Assembly (NCBI RefSeq): GCF_003052165.1
Contig: NZ_CP024869.1
Location: forward strand, 2,762,001-2,826,000
Origin: Dietzia sp. JS16-p6b
Lineage (GTDB): Bacteria; Actinomycetota; Actinomycetes; Mycobacteriales; Mycobacteriaceae
DNA: 64,000 bases
Reading direction: 5' to 3'
The notes beneath the pieces were generated by a model that was not told the origin of the DNA, ran no database searches, and was given only the letters and a program-made list of their open reading frames with translations. The translations under genes and the position numbers were made by a program. Shown here in pieces: positions 9,641-18,332 of this stretch. How positions within the stretch are numbered: the first letter of the stretch is position 1; each line of letters begins with the position of its first letter.

Positions 9641-10498
9641 CTAGTGCGAGTGGGTGTAGACGCTGCCGTCGGCCGCCACGTGGGAGTGGGCGTAGCCGTG
9701 CCCGTCCTCGGCGTCGAGCGCCGCGTCGATACCATCCGCCGCGTCCGGGCCGCCGACGCCGTGGTCGAGGCGGTGAACCGCCTCGCGCACGCGGGTGTCG
9801 ATCACGCTGCGCAACACCGCCGGGCCCAAAAGGTGCTCGCCCTCGCCGGGGAGCTCCCGACCGGTCGCCGGCGCGGGGGCCAGCGTGGCGCTCACGACCA
9901 CCGGACGCCGGGCGCCGAGGGCGTCGAGTCGCGCGAGGCCACCGGCCAGGTCGGGGTCCGGCTCGCTGCCACCGTGGAACGCGACCTCGACCAGCCCGGG
10001 CCGGCCGTACTGCCGGGCGAGGCGCGCCAGTCGGAAGAGCTCGGCGTCGGCGAACGGGTCGATGGCCGGGCTCACGACCAGCACGGAATCGGCAGCGGCG
10101 TCGCTGAGATCGTGGCGTCGGATCGCGGCCCGCAGGCGGGTGACCAGCATGGTGGCGTCGCCGAGCGGCTCGGCCAGCGCGAGTCGCGCGGCGCCCGTGC
10201 GGCCGCGGACGTCACGGAGGGTGCGGGAGCAGTCGGCGATCATCGCCGGTGCGCGGCCGAACGTCATGGGGACGACGACGACGAGCGCGCCCGACTCCAC
10301 CTCCGCCGTCACCAGGTCGTGCAGTTCACGCCCTGGGGCGGCGGACGGGATCCCGAGATCGGGCATCTTCTCGGACTCCGGACCCCGCGCCACGACGACC
10401 CGGGCGGTGGCCGGGTCGGTGTGTGGGTGCGCATGGTCGTGCACAGGTCCATGGTCGTGCACAGCTCCATGGTCGTACACCGTGGCGCGGGCGGTCAT
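9641..10498 (-). CDS. His-rich CbiX-like (class II chelatase fold) protein inside the urease operon
   Basis: A 285-residue protein between ureA and ureBC, translationally coupled to ureA (ATGA). Residues 10-26 hold seven histidines ([13 protein letters not shown] within them), and the last 20 residues hold five (YAHSH and YTHSH). The core looks like two CbiX/CfbA-type halves ([13 protein letters not shown] near residue 75, and [18 protein letters not shown] near 200). The histidines of the usual VGHGSR-type chelatase site are not seen. Family members bind Co, Ni or Fe. Since ureE is absent, a nickel-holding or delivery role for urease is a reasonable inference, but this is unproven. A true sirohydrochlorin chelatase seems less likely. 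The His-rich start is encoded by three 18-bp tandem repeats at 10432-10485. Confidence 0.7.
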   Translation of the reverse strand: MTARATVYDHGAVHDHGPVHDHAHPHTDPATARVVVARGPESEKMPDLGIPSAAPGRELHDLVTAEVESGALVVVVPMTFGRAPAMIADCSRTLRDVRGRTGAARLALAEPLGDATMLVTRLRAAIRRHDLSDAAADSVLVVSPAIDPFADAELFRLARLARQYGRPGLVEVAFHGGSEPDPDLAGGLARLDALGARRPVVVSATLAPAPATGRELPGEGEHLLGPAVLRSVIDTRVREAVHRLDHGVGGPDAADGIDAALDAEDGHGYAHSHVAADGSVYTHSH

Positions 10499-10815
10499 GC
10501 CTGCTGCTCCACCGGGCAGACGGGATCGTGCACGGTCACCAGTTTGGACCCGTCGGGGAACGTGGCCTCGACCTGGATCATCGGCAGCCGCTCCACCACC
10601 CCGGCCATGACCTGCCCGGCGTCCAGGACCCGACGCCCCAGGTCCATGCACTCGGCGACGGTGCGACCGTCGCGGGCATGCTCGACGATCTCCCACGAGA
10701 TGAGCGCGGTGGCCTCCGGGACATTGAGCAGCACGCCGCGGTCGAGCCTCCGGCGGGCCACCTCCGCCGCGGTGAACAGGGTGAGTTTGTCCAGTTCGCG
10801 GGGGGTGAGCTTCAT
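10495..10815 (-). CDS. ureA: Urease gamma subunit UreA
   Basis: The 106-residue gamma subunit, starting [23 protein letters not shown], is normal in length (about 100). It has the usual [17 protein letters not shown] and ends [15 protein letters not shown]. It is the first gene of the urease operon, and its stop overlaps the start of the CbiX-like gene. The usual order would put ureB next; here the CbiX-like gene intervenes. Confidence 0.96.
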   Translation of the reverse strand: MKLTPRELDKLTLFTAAEVARRRLDRGVLLNVPEATALISWEIVEHARDGRTVAECMDLGRRVLDAGQVMAGVVERLPMIQVEATFPDGSKLVTVHDPVCPVEQQA

Positions 10816-11145
10816 CGGCGGGTCCTCTCGTGCTCGGAGCGTCGGCGCGCCGGGGCGTGTCGATCACGCTAATACCACCGTGTGTCGGCCGTGTAACACC
10901 GCTGCCGAGGGTCGCTCCCACCCCTGTCTCCGAGCGCCTGAACGCCCCTGACCTGCGGTGCCCTGCGGAGGGCGAGCAGGGCACCGCAGGTCAGGGGGCA
11001 CCGCTGTTCAGACGGACCGCATTCGGCGACGGCCCGGGGCAGCACCGGCCGCGCCCGACCACTGGTTAAGCGGCCGATTGTTACGGCACGTTACGACTCC
11101 CGCGTCGCCATCGCTCCGCGTCCCGCCCACTGCCATCATGAATCG
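10816..11145. promoter_or_regulatory. Divergent ureA / uraD intergenic region
   Basis: This 330-base gap separates the minus-strand urease operon from plus-strand uraD. It should hold both promoters. A minus-strand TATTAG about 65 bases upstream of ureA could be a -10. On the uraD side there is a direct GTTAC-n5-GTTAC repeat at about 11080-11094, which resembles a nitrogen-regulator (GlnR) half-site pair but with spacing one base short. The middle holds a dispersed palindrome, listed separately. No coding potential is seen. Confidence 0.5.
10945..10997. repeat. Dispersed palindrome, copy 1 (perfect 22-bp arms)
   Basis: Perfect inverted repeat with arms 10945-10966 and 10976-10997 and a 9-base loop. 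The core of the left arm is GACCTGCGGTGCCCTGC. Related elements with the same core and the same 9-base loop occur at 12050-12095 and 27934-27979, all intergenic. It could be a bidirectional terminator or a REP-like element. There is no U-tract. Confidence 0.8.
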
Positions 11146-11694
11146 ATGCCCCAGAACATCGCCGGGACGACCGCGACCGACGACCCCGCCGTGGGTGACT
11201 TCGACACCGCCCCCGCGGACAACCTGCTGCCCGTGCTCACGGAGCTGTCGGGATCTGCCGAATGGGCACGGGCGGTACTGGACGGTCGGCCATACCGCTC
11301 GCGCGCGGCCCTGCACTCCGCGGCCCGACGGGTGCTCGCCGGGCAGAGCGACTCCGAGGTGCTGTCCGCGGTCGATGCGCACCCGCCGATCGGGCCGAGA
11401 GCGGGCGCGGGCACCGAACCGGTCAGGGGCGCCTCGGCCCGCGAGCAGAGCGCCGCGGCGACCGCTGACGCCGAGCTGGCCCGGCGCCTGGCCGAGGGGC
11501 AGCGACGCCATGCCGAGCACTTCGGGCACTCATTCCTCGTCTGCGCCACCGGACTGTCGGCGCGCGAGATCGTGGATGAACTCGACCGGAGGATCTCGCT
11601 CGACCCGGCTGAGGAGCTCGCGTGCACCCGCGACCACCTCGCGAGGATCAACGCACTGCGGCTGGACCGGCTGCTCGACACCGGCGCACTGTGA
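11146..11694 (+). CDS. uraD: OHCU decarboxylase UraD
   Basis: A 182-residue 2-oxo-4-hydroxy-4-carboxy-5-ureidoimidazoline decarboxylase, which forms S-allantoin in urate breakdown. Typical elements are the DNLLPVLTELSGSAEWARAV start, the VDAHPPIGPRA stretch bearing the catalytic His, and FGHSFLVCATGLSAREIVDEL. It is followed after ten bases by uraH, the preceding enzyme of the pathway. No clear Shine-Dalgarno precedes the ATG, so a leaderless or weakly initiated message is possible. Confidence 0.9.
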   Translation: MPQNIAGTTATDDPAVGDFDTAPADNLLPVLTELSGSAEWARAVLDGRPYRSRAALHSAARRVLAGQSDSEVLSAVDAHPPIGPRAGAGTEPVRGASAREQSAAATADAELARRLAEGQRRHAEHFGHSFLVCATGLSAREIVDELDRRISLDPAEELACTRDHLARINALRLDRLLDTGAL

Positions 11695-11704
11695 GGAGCA
11701 CCTG

Positions 11705-12028
11705 ATGTCCCTGAGCACCCACGCGCTGGACACGTCCACCGGGACCCCCGCGGCCGGACTGGCGTACCTGCTCACCGACGCCGCCGGCGCGGAACTGGCC
11801 GCCGGCACCACCGACGGCGACGGGCGGGCCCCCGAGCTGGGTGGGGTCCGGATCGGCACCGGGGTGTACCGCCTGCACTTCGATACAGGCGCCTACCAGC
11901 GCTCGAAGGGTGTCCGGGGTTTCTACCCCGAGGCGGTCGTGTGCTTCGAGGTCACCGACCCGGCCGCCCACCATCACGTGCCGTTGATCCTGTCGCCCTT
12001 CGGCTACAGCACCTACCGTGGGTCCTGA
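11705..12028 (+). CDS. uraH: 5-Hydroxyisourate hydrolase UraH (transthyretin-like)
   Basis: A 107-residue transthyretin-like hydrolase that converts 5-hydroxyisourate to OHCU. It opens LSTHALDTSTGTPAAGL (the conserved N-terminal His/Asp strand), has GVRGFYPEAVVCFEV and HHHVPLILSPFGYSTYRGS. The C-terminal YRGS is the family hallmark. A GAGGAG ribosome site lies over the uraD stop, so the two genes form an operon. A dispersed palindrome follows. Confidence 0.95.
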   Translation: MSLSTHALDTSTGTPAAGLAYLLTDAAGAELAAGTTDGDGRAPELGGVRIGTGVYRLHFDTGAYQRSKGVRGFYPEAVVCFEVTDPAAHHHVPLILSPFGYSTYRGS

Positions 12029-12049
12029 GCCGCGGGCCTCGCCAACGCT

Positions 12050-12095
12050 CTGACCTGCGGCGCCCTGCACAGGGGTCGCAGGGCACCCCACGTCA
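12050..12095. repeat. Dispersed palindrome, copy 2 (imperfect)
   Basis: The left arm CTGACCTGCGGCGCCCTGC (12050-12068) and right arm 12078-12095 are separated by 9 bases, with mismatches in the outer half. It lies between convergent genes uraH and the amidohydrolase at 12093, overlapping the stop codon of the latter. This position suits a bidirectional terminator. Confidence 0.7.
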
Positions 12096-13439
12096 CCGCC
12101 CGATCCCCCTCCGCGCGCACTCCCGGCGCAGCTCGGAGGCCACGGCACGTTCGTCGAACCCGACCGGCCGGAAGTCCCGCACCACCACGACCCCACCCAC
12201 CACCACGTGACGGGGCCGGCGCCCGGGCGCGGCCCACAGCAGCCCTCGGACCGGGTCGGCCACACCGGCGTCCGCCACGCCCGAGACGTCCCACACCACC
12301 AGGTCGGCGGCCGATCCCGGGGTCAGCCGGCCCAGCTCGGTGCGTCCCAGTCCGTCCGATCCGCCGGCGGTGGCCATGGTCAGCACCTCGAGCGCGTCCA
12401 TCGGCCGCCCCGCCAGAGGTGCGACCTGCATGGCCAGCCGGGCGTCGGCGAGCAGGTGGCCGGCGTCGTTGCTCCCGCCGCCCGAGGTACCCAATCCGAC
12501 GCGCACCCCACCGTCGAGTAGCCGCGCGACGGGGGCCACGCCCCACCCCATGGGCAGATCGCAGGCCGGGGCGTGGGTGACGGTGGCCCCGCTCGCCGTG
12601 ACCGACGCCACCTCGGAATCGGTGATGTCGCACAGGTGGGCCAGGGTGACGTCGGGGGCGAGCCAGCCCCACTCGTCCAACAGGTCCAGGGGGCGCCTCC
12701 CGTACAGCTCGGCGGCGCGGGCGACGTCCACCTGCTCGTTGGCCTGCGTGCGACGGCGTAGGCCAAGCGTCCGCGCCACCTCGCCGAGGGCGCCGAAGGT
12801 GGCGGGACCGTCGGCGTGGATCCCCGACGGGCCGACGGACAGCTGACGCATGCCGTCCTCGGTGACCCCGCCCCGCGCTCCGGGTAGGTGCGCGGCGTGG
12901 ATCTGCGCGACCGACGCCGCGGCCGCGTCCGGGTCGCAGCCCGCGGTGCCGCGGACGAACGCCAGGCGAGCACCGACATCGCGGGCCGCGTCGAAGGCGG
13001 CGCCCGCGATCTCCACCGGGTCCACGCCGGGCGGCCAGGTCAGGTGGTGGTCGGCGACGGTCGTCACCCCGCACAGCAGCGACTCCGCCAGCGCCACCCG
13101 GGCGGCGACCCCCACCAGGTCCGGGTCCACGCGGGCGTCGACGTAGGCCTGCCGCATCCGGGCGAGCCAGACCGACATCTCCACCCCCCGCGTACCGGGC
13201 AGCGTCCGGAACGCGCTCTGCAGCAGATGATGGTGCGCGTTGACCAGGCCCGGGGTGACCACCCCGCCGTCGGCGTCGAGGATCTCGGCAGGATCAGCGC
13301 CAGCAGAATCAGCGCCGGCAGGATCAGCACCTCCGGCGATCCGCCCGTCCGCGCACTCGAGCGTCGTTGGCTCGGTCGACTCGCGCCCCGGCGACCACAC
13401 CGCCGAGGCACCCGTGACCCGCAGGACCCGCGCGCTCAC
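12093..13439 (-). CDS. Amidohydrolase, guanine/8-oxoguanine deaminase-like
   Basis: A 448-residue metal-dependent hydrolase of the AtzA/TrzN/guanine-deaminase superfamily. Visible metal-ligand regions are NAHHHLLQSAFRT, ANEQVDVA, and a C-terminal GLGTSGGGSNDAGH. The canonical Asp of the last strand appears replaced by Thr-Ser (compare GLGVDGAASNES in the gene at 16953). This, and ANEQ in place of the usual HxAE, suggests an altered metal site. Start is GTG 13439, overlapping the upstream stop (GTGA). Residues near 50-60 are encoded by three 15-bp tandem repeats (13288-13332, GADPA/GADSA). Substrate cannot be assigned. Confidence 0.8.
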   Translation of the reverse strand: MSARVLRVTGASAVWSPGRESTEPTTLECADGRIAGGADPAGADSAGADPAEILDADGGVVTPGLVNAHHHLLQSAFRTLPGTRGVEMSVWLARMRQAYVDARVDPDLVGVAARVALAESLLCGVTTVADHHLTWPPGVDPVEIAGAAFDAARDVGARLAFVRGTAGCDPDAAAASVAQIHAAHLPGARGGVTEDGMRQLSVGPSGIHADGPATFGALGEVARTLGLRRRTQANEQVDVARAAELYGRRPLDLLDEWGWLAPDVTLAHLCDITDSEVASVTASGATVTHAPACDLPMGWGVAPVARLLDGGVRVGLGTSGGGSNDAGHLLADARLAMQVAPLAGRPMDALEVLTMATAGGSDGLGRTELGRLTPGSAADLVVWDVSGVADAGVADPVRGLLWAAPGRRPRHVVVGGVVVVRDFRPVGFDERAVASELRRECARRGIGR

Positions 13440-16065
13440 GCGTCGGCCCCGATCGGCGTCCGCGCGAACGACCGCATCCACACCCGGTCCGGCGTCAGTG
13501 GGATCGAGTCCTGTCGGACCCCCGTGGCCCGCCGGACCGCGATACCGACGGCCGCCGCGACCGGGCAGTAGGGCGCCTCGGACATGGACTTCGCGCCCAG
13601 CACGCCCTGGGGTTCGACGGTGTCGGCGAAGAACACCTCGGTGCGGGGCACGTCCCCCATCCGCGGCGGGTGGTAGTGACGCAGGGTCGCGTTGGCCACC
13701 GCGCCGGTGTCGTCGAGCATCACCTGCTCGTACAGCGCCGCCCCCAACGCCTGGGCGACGCCGCCCTCCACCTGGCCCCGCAACTGCTGCGGGTTGAGGA
13801 CCCGCCCGGCGTCGACGGCGTGGACGCTCTGCAGCACCCGGACCGTGCCCGTGTCGGGGCACACGGCCACGCGCACCCCCTGGACGGTGAAGGCCGCCTG
13901 TCGCCCGAGCCCGTCCGCGGAACCCTCGGCGGACACGGGCAGGTGGGCGCCGGCCCGCAGGAGGTCGGCCACCCGGGTGGCGGCCCGGTGCAGCGCGCGC
14001 CCGCCCACCACGGTCCCGGCCGACCCGAACGCCCCGGTGTCGTGGGTGAGCTGCGCGGTGTCCGAGGCGTGCAGCACCACCGAGTCGGAGGGCACCGCCA
14101 GCACCTCGGCCACGATCTGCGTGTGCACGGTGGCGGTGCCGTTGCCGAACTCGGCGGTGCCCACGTAGGCGTGCACGGTGCCGTCGGCGTCGATCTCCAC
14201 GCGGGCGGAGCCGTGGTGGCCCCCCGGCGGGTTGGTGGCGATCATGCACACCGCGACCCCGCTCCCCTCGGACCACCCGGGAGGGGCCGACTCCCCCGTC
14301 CCGACTCCAGGGCTCCGGCGACGAGGTCCAGGCAGTGGTCGAGCCCGTAGGAGGACAGGGCCAGCTCGTCGTCGTCGCCCGCCGAGCTCACCAACCGGTC
14401 ACCCGGGCGTACCACGTTGCGCCGCCGCAGTTCGACGGGATCGATCCCGGCGACCTCGGCGAGCTCGTCGAGTGCGCTCTCGAGCGCGAACCCCACCTCC
14501 CCCAGCCCGTACCCGCGGAAGGCGCCGGAGGGGACGGTGGTCGTGTAGACGGCCTCCGCCGCCACCCGTTTGGCGGGGCAGCGGTACAGCTCCACCGACT
14601 CGGTGATCGAGTGGAACATCACGCCCGCCGAGTGCCCGCCGTACGCGCCCGCGTCGGACAGCACGTCCAGGTCGAGCGCGGTGAGCCGGCCACGGGCATC
14701 GCACGCGACCGTCGCCGTCACCCGGTAGGGGTGTCGCACGGTGGCGGAGGTGAACTGCTCGGCGCGGGTGTACTCCCACACCACGTCGCGGCCGGTCCGC
14801 AGGGCGGCCAGCACGGCCAGGTCCTCGACGATCATCTCCTGCTTGGCGCCGAATCCCCCGCCCACCCGGGCGGCGTGGACGCGCAGGTCGTCCCGTTCCA
14901 GGCCGAAGATCCACGCCAGCTCGTCCCGGACGAGGAACGGCACCTGCGTGGACGAGCGGATGTCGAGGGCGCCGCCGCACCGGGGTCCGCCGTCGATGTG
15001 GCGGACGATCACCGCGTGTGTCTCCAGGTGCGTGTGCTGCACCCGCGAGGTGCTCCAGGTGCCCGTGACGACGTGCGCGGCGCGGGCGACCCCGGCGTCG
15101 ACGTCCCCCACCGCGCCACGCCAGCTCGCCACGACGTTGCGTGCGGGGTCGGCGATCCGGTGGGCCCCGGAGCTCTTGTCCCCGTGGATCGCCGGGGTCC
15201 CGGGTCGCCGGGCCGCCTCGGGGTCCAGTACCGAGGGCAGGACCTCGTACCGCACGTCGATCTCCCCGCACGCCAGGCGGGCCAGTTGGGCGGTCTCGGC
15301 CACCACCGCGGCCACCCGCTGTCCGTGGTAGCGCACCACCGGGTCCAGCACCCGGGTGTCGTCCGGGTCGTCGGTGCGACGCTGGTGGCGGGCGGTGGAG
15401 AACAGGACGTCGGGGTCGTCGTGGTGGGTCAGGACGGCCACCACACCGGGCATGGCCAGGGCGCGGCTGGCGTCGATCTCCACGATCCGGGCGTGCGCGT
15501 GCGGGGACCGCAGCACCGCGAGGTGAGCGCAGCCGGTCAGCGCTGTGTCCAGGGTGAACGGCTCGGCCCCGCGGACGACGCGGTCGGTGGCGGGGGCCGC
15601 GACGGGTCGACCGATCCCCCCGGCCGAGCAGGCGTTCGCGGCGCCGTCGAGGGCGTCCTCGATCGCGCGGTAGCCGGTGCAGCGGCACAGGTTGCCCTTC
15701 ATGGCCGCGGTCCGGGCGGCCGGGCCCCCGTCGCGGGCGCACGGGGCGTGCTCCAGCCCGGTGACGGTGGTGACCATCCCCGCCGTGCAGTACCCGCACT
15801 GGAACCCCGCGGCCCGGGCGAACGCCGCCGGGACCTCGTCGGGCACCCCGGCGGCGGTGCACACGTCGGCGCCCTCGGCCCGGTGGGCGGGCAGGACGCA
15901 GGAGTGCGTGGGCACGCCGTCGACCAGCACGGTGCAGGCGCCGCAGTCTCCGGTGTCGCAGCCCTTCTTGACCGCGACCTGGCCGAGTTCGCGCAGCAGC
16001 GTCCGCAGGCACTGGCCGGGCCGCGGGCTGGGCGCGTAGTCGCTCCCGTCGATCGAGATCTTCAT
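13436..16065 (-). pseudogene. Fused [2Fe-2S]-molybdopterin xanthine dehydrogenase-like subunit, frameshifted
   Basis: This encodes the electron-transfer and molybdenum parts of a xanthine-dehydrogenase-type enzyme in one chain. The N-terminal domain has ferredoxin-type cysteines Cys36/41/44/56 and a second cluster set Cys90/93/127/129 (CGYC, LCRC). The molybdopterin domain follows (VRGAEPF, GGGFGAKQEM, PSGAFRGYG). The frame breaks at a C5 run at 14293-14297. The second frame continues with GWSEGSGVAVCMIATNPPGGHHG and ends at 13436. One extra base in that run would restore an 876-residue protein of normal architecture. It may be a sequencing error or a recent inactivation. The ATG follows GGAGGAG and overlaps the upstream stop. 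Confidence 0.85.
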
Positions 16066-16946
16066 GTCTCCTCCTCCTGGCCGGGGTGGGTGCCGGGGTC
16101 GCCGCACAGGTCGACGACGACGGCGGCGGCCGCGATCCCCGCGACGTGGCGGCGCCAGCTCGGGTGCCCCTGGGGGTCGTCGTGCCAGTGGGGCAGGTCG
16201 CGCACCGCGGCCGCGGCGACCTCGGGCGGGGGCGGGGTGTCCCACTCCAGGACGTGCGGGGCCGGGACCGCGGCGGTGACGACGAGCGTGCACCTGCCGT
16301 CGGGGTCCAGGCGGCCGGTCACCAGTGACCCCGAGCGACCGCTGGGTACCAGCGAGTGCCGGCGGACGGCGTATCGCGCGCGGCCCGCCCCCGCGGGGAT
16401 GCGCAGGGCCCGCAGGATCTCCCCCGGGGACAGGGACGTGTGCCCCGGGCCGGTCACCACGTCCGAGGCGGGGATCGACCGGGTGCCGCCGCCGGGGGTC
16501 CAGATCTCCGCGGTGGCCCCGAGGGTGCAGGCCGCGGCGGTGCCGGCGCCGGCGGGCAGGGCGGCGCAGAGGTTGCCTCCCCAGGTCGCACGGGCCCAGA
16601 TCTTCCACGACGCGAGCAGGCACGAGAAGGCGTCGTGCAGGAAGGGCCGCAGATCCGCGGTGAGCGGGTGGTCGAGCACGGTCCGCAGCGAGGCGGTCGC
16701 CGCCACCCGCAGGCCGCCGTCCGGGAGCTCCTCGACGTCGGGCCAGCCGAGGTCGAGCAGGTCCACCAGCCCGATGAGCGCCGGCGTGTCCTCCCCCGGT
16801 GGCGCCGCCGCGCCGGCGGGATGGAGATGCGCCTCGCCGTGCAGCGCGGTCCCTCCGGCCAGGGGCGCCGCGCCGGCCAACAGTGCCTGATGCGCCTCGT
16901 CGCGGGTGCGCGGCCGGTGCAGTGCGGTGACGGTGACCAGGTCCAT
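16062..16946 (-). CDS. FAD-binding subunit of xanthine dehydrogenase-like enzyme
   Basis: A 294-residue FAD-domain protein of the CoxM/XdhB type. It has the FAD pyrophosphate-binding region (AAPLAGGTALHGE), the ATWGGNLCAALPAGAG stretch that corresponds to the conserved xxxGNxxxxxPxxD region, and a C-terminal CO-dehydrogenase flavoprotein domain. It overlaps the next gene by ATGA and so is made together with the [2Fe-2S]/molybdopterin chain. It should pass electrons from the Fe-S clusters to NAD or another acceptor. Confidence 0.85.
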   Translation of the reverse strand: MDLVTVTALHRPRTRDEAHQALLAGAAPLAGGTALHGEAHLHPAGAAAPPGEDTPALIGLVDLLDLGWPDVEELPDGGLRVAATASLRTVLDHPLTADLRPFLHDAFSCLLASWKIWARATWGGNLCAALPAGAGTAAACTLGATAEIWTPGGGTRSIPASDVVTGPGHTSLSPGEILRALRIPAGAGRARYAVRRHSLVPSGRSGSLVTGRLDPDGRCTLVVTAAVPAPHVLEWDTPPPPEVAAAAVRDLPHWHDDPQGHPSWRRHVAGIAAAAVVVDLCGDPGTHPGQEEET

Positions 16947-16952
16947 CGGGTC

Positions 16953-18332
16953 TCACCCGGCCTTGGCCAGCAGTCGGCGACGGGCGGCCACGACGTCGCG
17001 GGCCACGGCCCCGGTGTCCACGGTGAGGACCCGGCCGTCCGCCACGACGCGCCTGCCGTGCACCCACACCCCGGCCATCGGAGGCCGGGACCCCAGGACC
17101 AGGGCGGCCACCGGGTCGTCGATGCCGGCGTGGGCGGGGGTGTCCAGGCGCCACAGGGCGACGTCGGCCAGGTAGCCCGGTGCGAGCCGGCCGATCTCGT
17201 CCTGCCGGCCCAGCGTCCGCGCCCCCTCCACGGTGGCCATCCGCAGTGCGGTGCGCACGTCCATGGCGCGGGGGCCACGGGTGGCCCGGGCCACCAGCAG
17301 CGCCTGGTGCATCTCCTCCCACAGCACGCCGGACTCGTTGCTCGCGGCGCCGTCGACCCCCAACCCCACGGTCACGCCCGCGGCGAGCATGTCGGGTACG
17401 CGGGCGATGCCGGCGCCGAGCCGGCCGTTGGACACCGGGCAGTGCGCGGCCGCCATGCCGCCGGAGGCCATCGCGGCGATCGCAGGATCGTCCAGGTGCA
17501 CGGTATGGGCGAACCACACGTCGGGGCCGGTCCAGCCGACGGATTCCATGTACTGCATGGGGGTGCGGCCGAACCGTTCGCGGCAGAACGCCTCCTCGTC
17601 GTCGGTCTCGGCCAGGTGGGTGTGCAGTCGCACGCCCCGCTCGCGGGCCAGGTCCGCGCTGGCGCGCAGCAGGTCGCCGGTCACCGAGAACGGCGAGCAG
17701 GGCGCCACGGCGATACGGCACATCGAGTCCGGTGCGGGATCGTGGTGCCGGTCGATCACCTCGGCCGTGCCGGCCAGGATCGCGTCGATGCCCTCCACCA
17801 CCGAGTCCGGCGGCAGCCCACCGGAGCTGCGGCCCAGGTCCATGGAACCGCGGCACGGGTGGAAGCGAAGCCCCACCGTGGCGGCGGCGGAGATCTCGGC
17901 GGCGAACACGTCGCCGGCGTCGGCGGGCACCACGTAGTGGTGGTCGGTGGTGGTGGTGCAGCCGCCCAGCGCGAGGTGCGCCAGGCCCCCGAGTGCGGCG
18001 GTGCGGACGTCGTCGGCGTCGATGCCGGCCCACACCGGATAGGAGGCGGTGAGCCACTCGAAGAGCGTGGCGTCGGCCGCGAGTCCGCGGGTGAGCCACT
18101 GGTACAGGTGGTGATGGGTGTTGACCAGCCCGGGAGTGGCCAGGCAGCCGGTCCCGTCGATCCGGTCCACGCCGTCGGGAACCAGTGCGGGATCGCACGG
18201 CCCCGCCCCCACCGCGGTGATGCGGCCCCCGATGAGCAGAAGGTGGCCGCCGGCGTACTCGGCGGCATGGTCGTCCACGGTCGCGATCGCGCAGTTCTCG
18301 ATGAGGACGGCCCCGCCGCCCTGCGCCGTCAC
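16953..18332 (-). CDS. 8-oxoguanine deaminase-type amidohydrolase
   Basis: A 459-residue member of the deaminase family that acts on guanine-like purines. It has the HxH metal motif (NTHHHLYQWLTRGL), the family-typical GGCTTTTDHHYVVP, CRGSMDLGRSSGGLPPD, THLAETDDEEAFC, and the final metal Asp in GLGVDGAASNES. These long shared segments match characterised 8-oxoguanine deaminases (Pseudomonas PA0142 type). It would convert 8-oxoguanine to urate, feeding the same pathway as xanthine dehydrogenase. It overlaps its upstream neighbour by ATGA. Confidence 0.85.
   Translation of the reverse strand: MTAQGGGAVLIENCAIATVDDHAAEYAGGHLLLIGGRITAVGAGPCDPALVPDGVDRIDGTGCLATPGLVNTHHHLYQWLTRGLAADATLFEWLTASYPVWAGIDADDVRTAALGGLAHLALGGCTTTTDHHYVVPADAGDVFAAEISAAATVGLRFHPCRGSMDLGRSSGGLPPDSVVEGIDAILAGTAEVIDRHHDPAPDSMCRIAVAPCSPFSVTGDLLRASADLARERGVRLHTHLAETDDEEAFCRERFGRTPMQYMESVGWTGPDVWFAHTVHLDDPAIAAMASGGMAAAHCPVSNGRLGAGIARVPDMLAAGVTVGLGVDGAASNESGVLWEEMHQALLVARATRGPRAMDVRTALRMATVEGARTLGRQDEIGRLAPGYLADVALWRLDTPAHAGIDDPVAALVLGSRPPMAGVWVHGRRVVADGRVLTVDTGAVARDVVAARRRLLAKAG

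Noticed and set aside
10816-10944. Nickel or cobalt riboswitch upstream of ureA
   Set aside because: No conserved NiCo-type paired core could be found in the leader.
7859-10951. Very long plus-strand open frame of about 1,030 codons
   Set aside because: It runs opposite the urease genes, is dominated by Gly/Arg/His/Val, and has no motif; it is a high-GC shadow.
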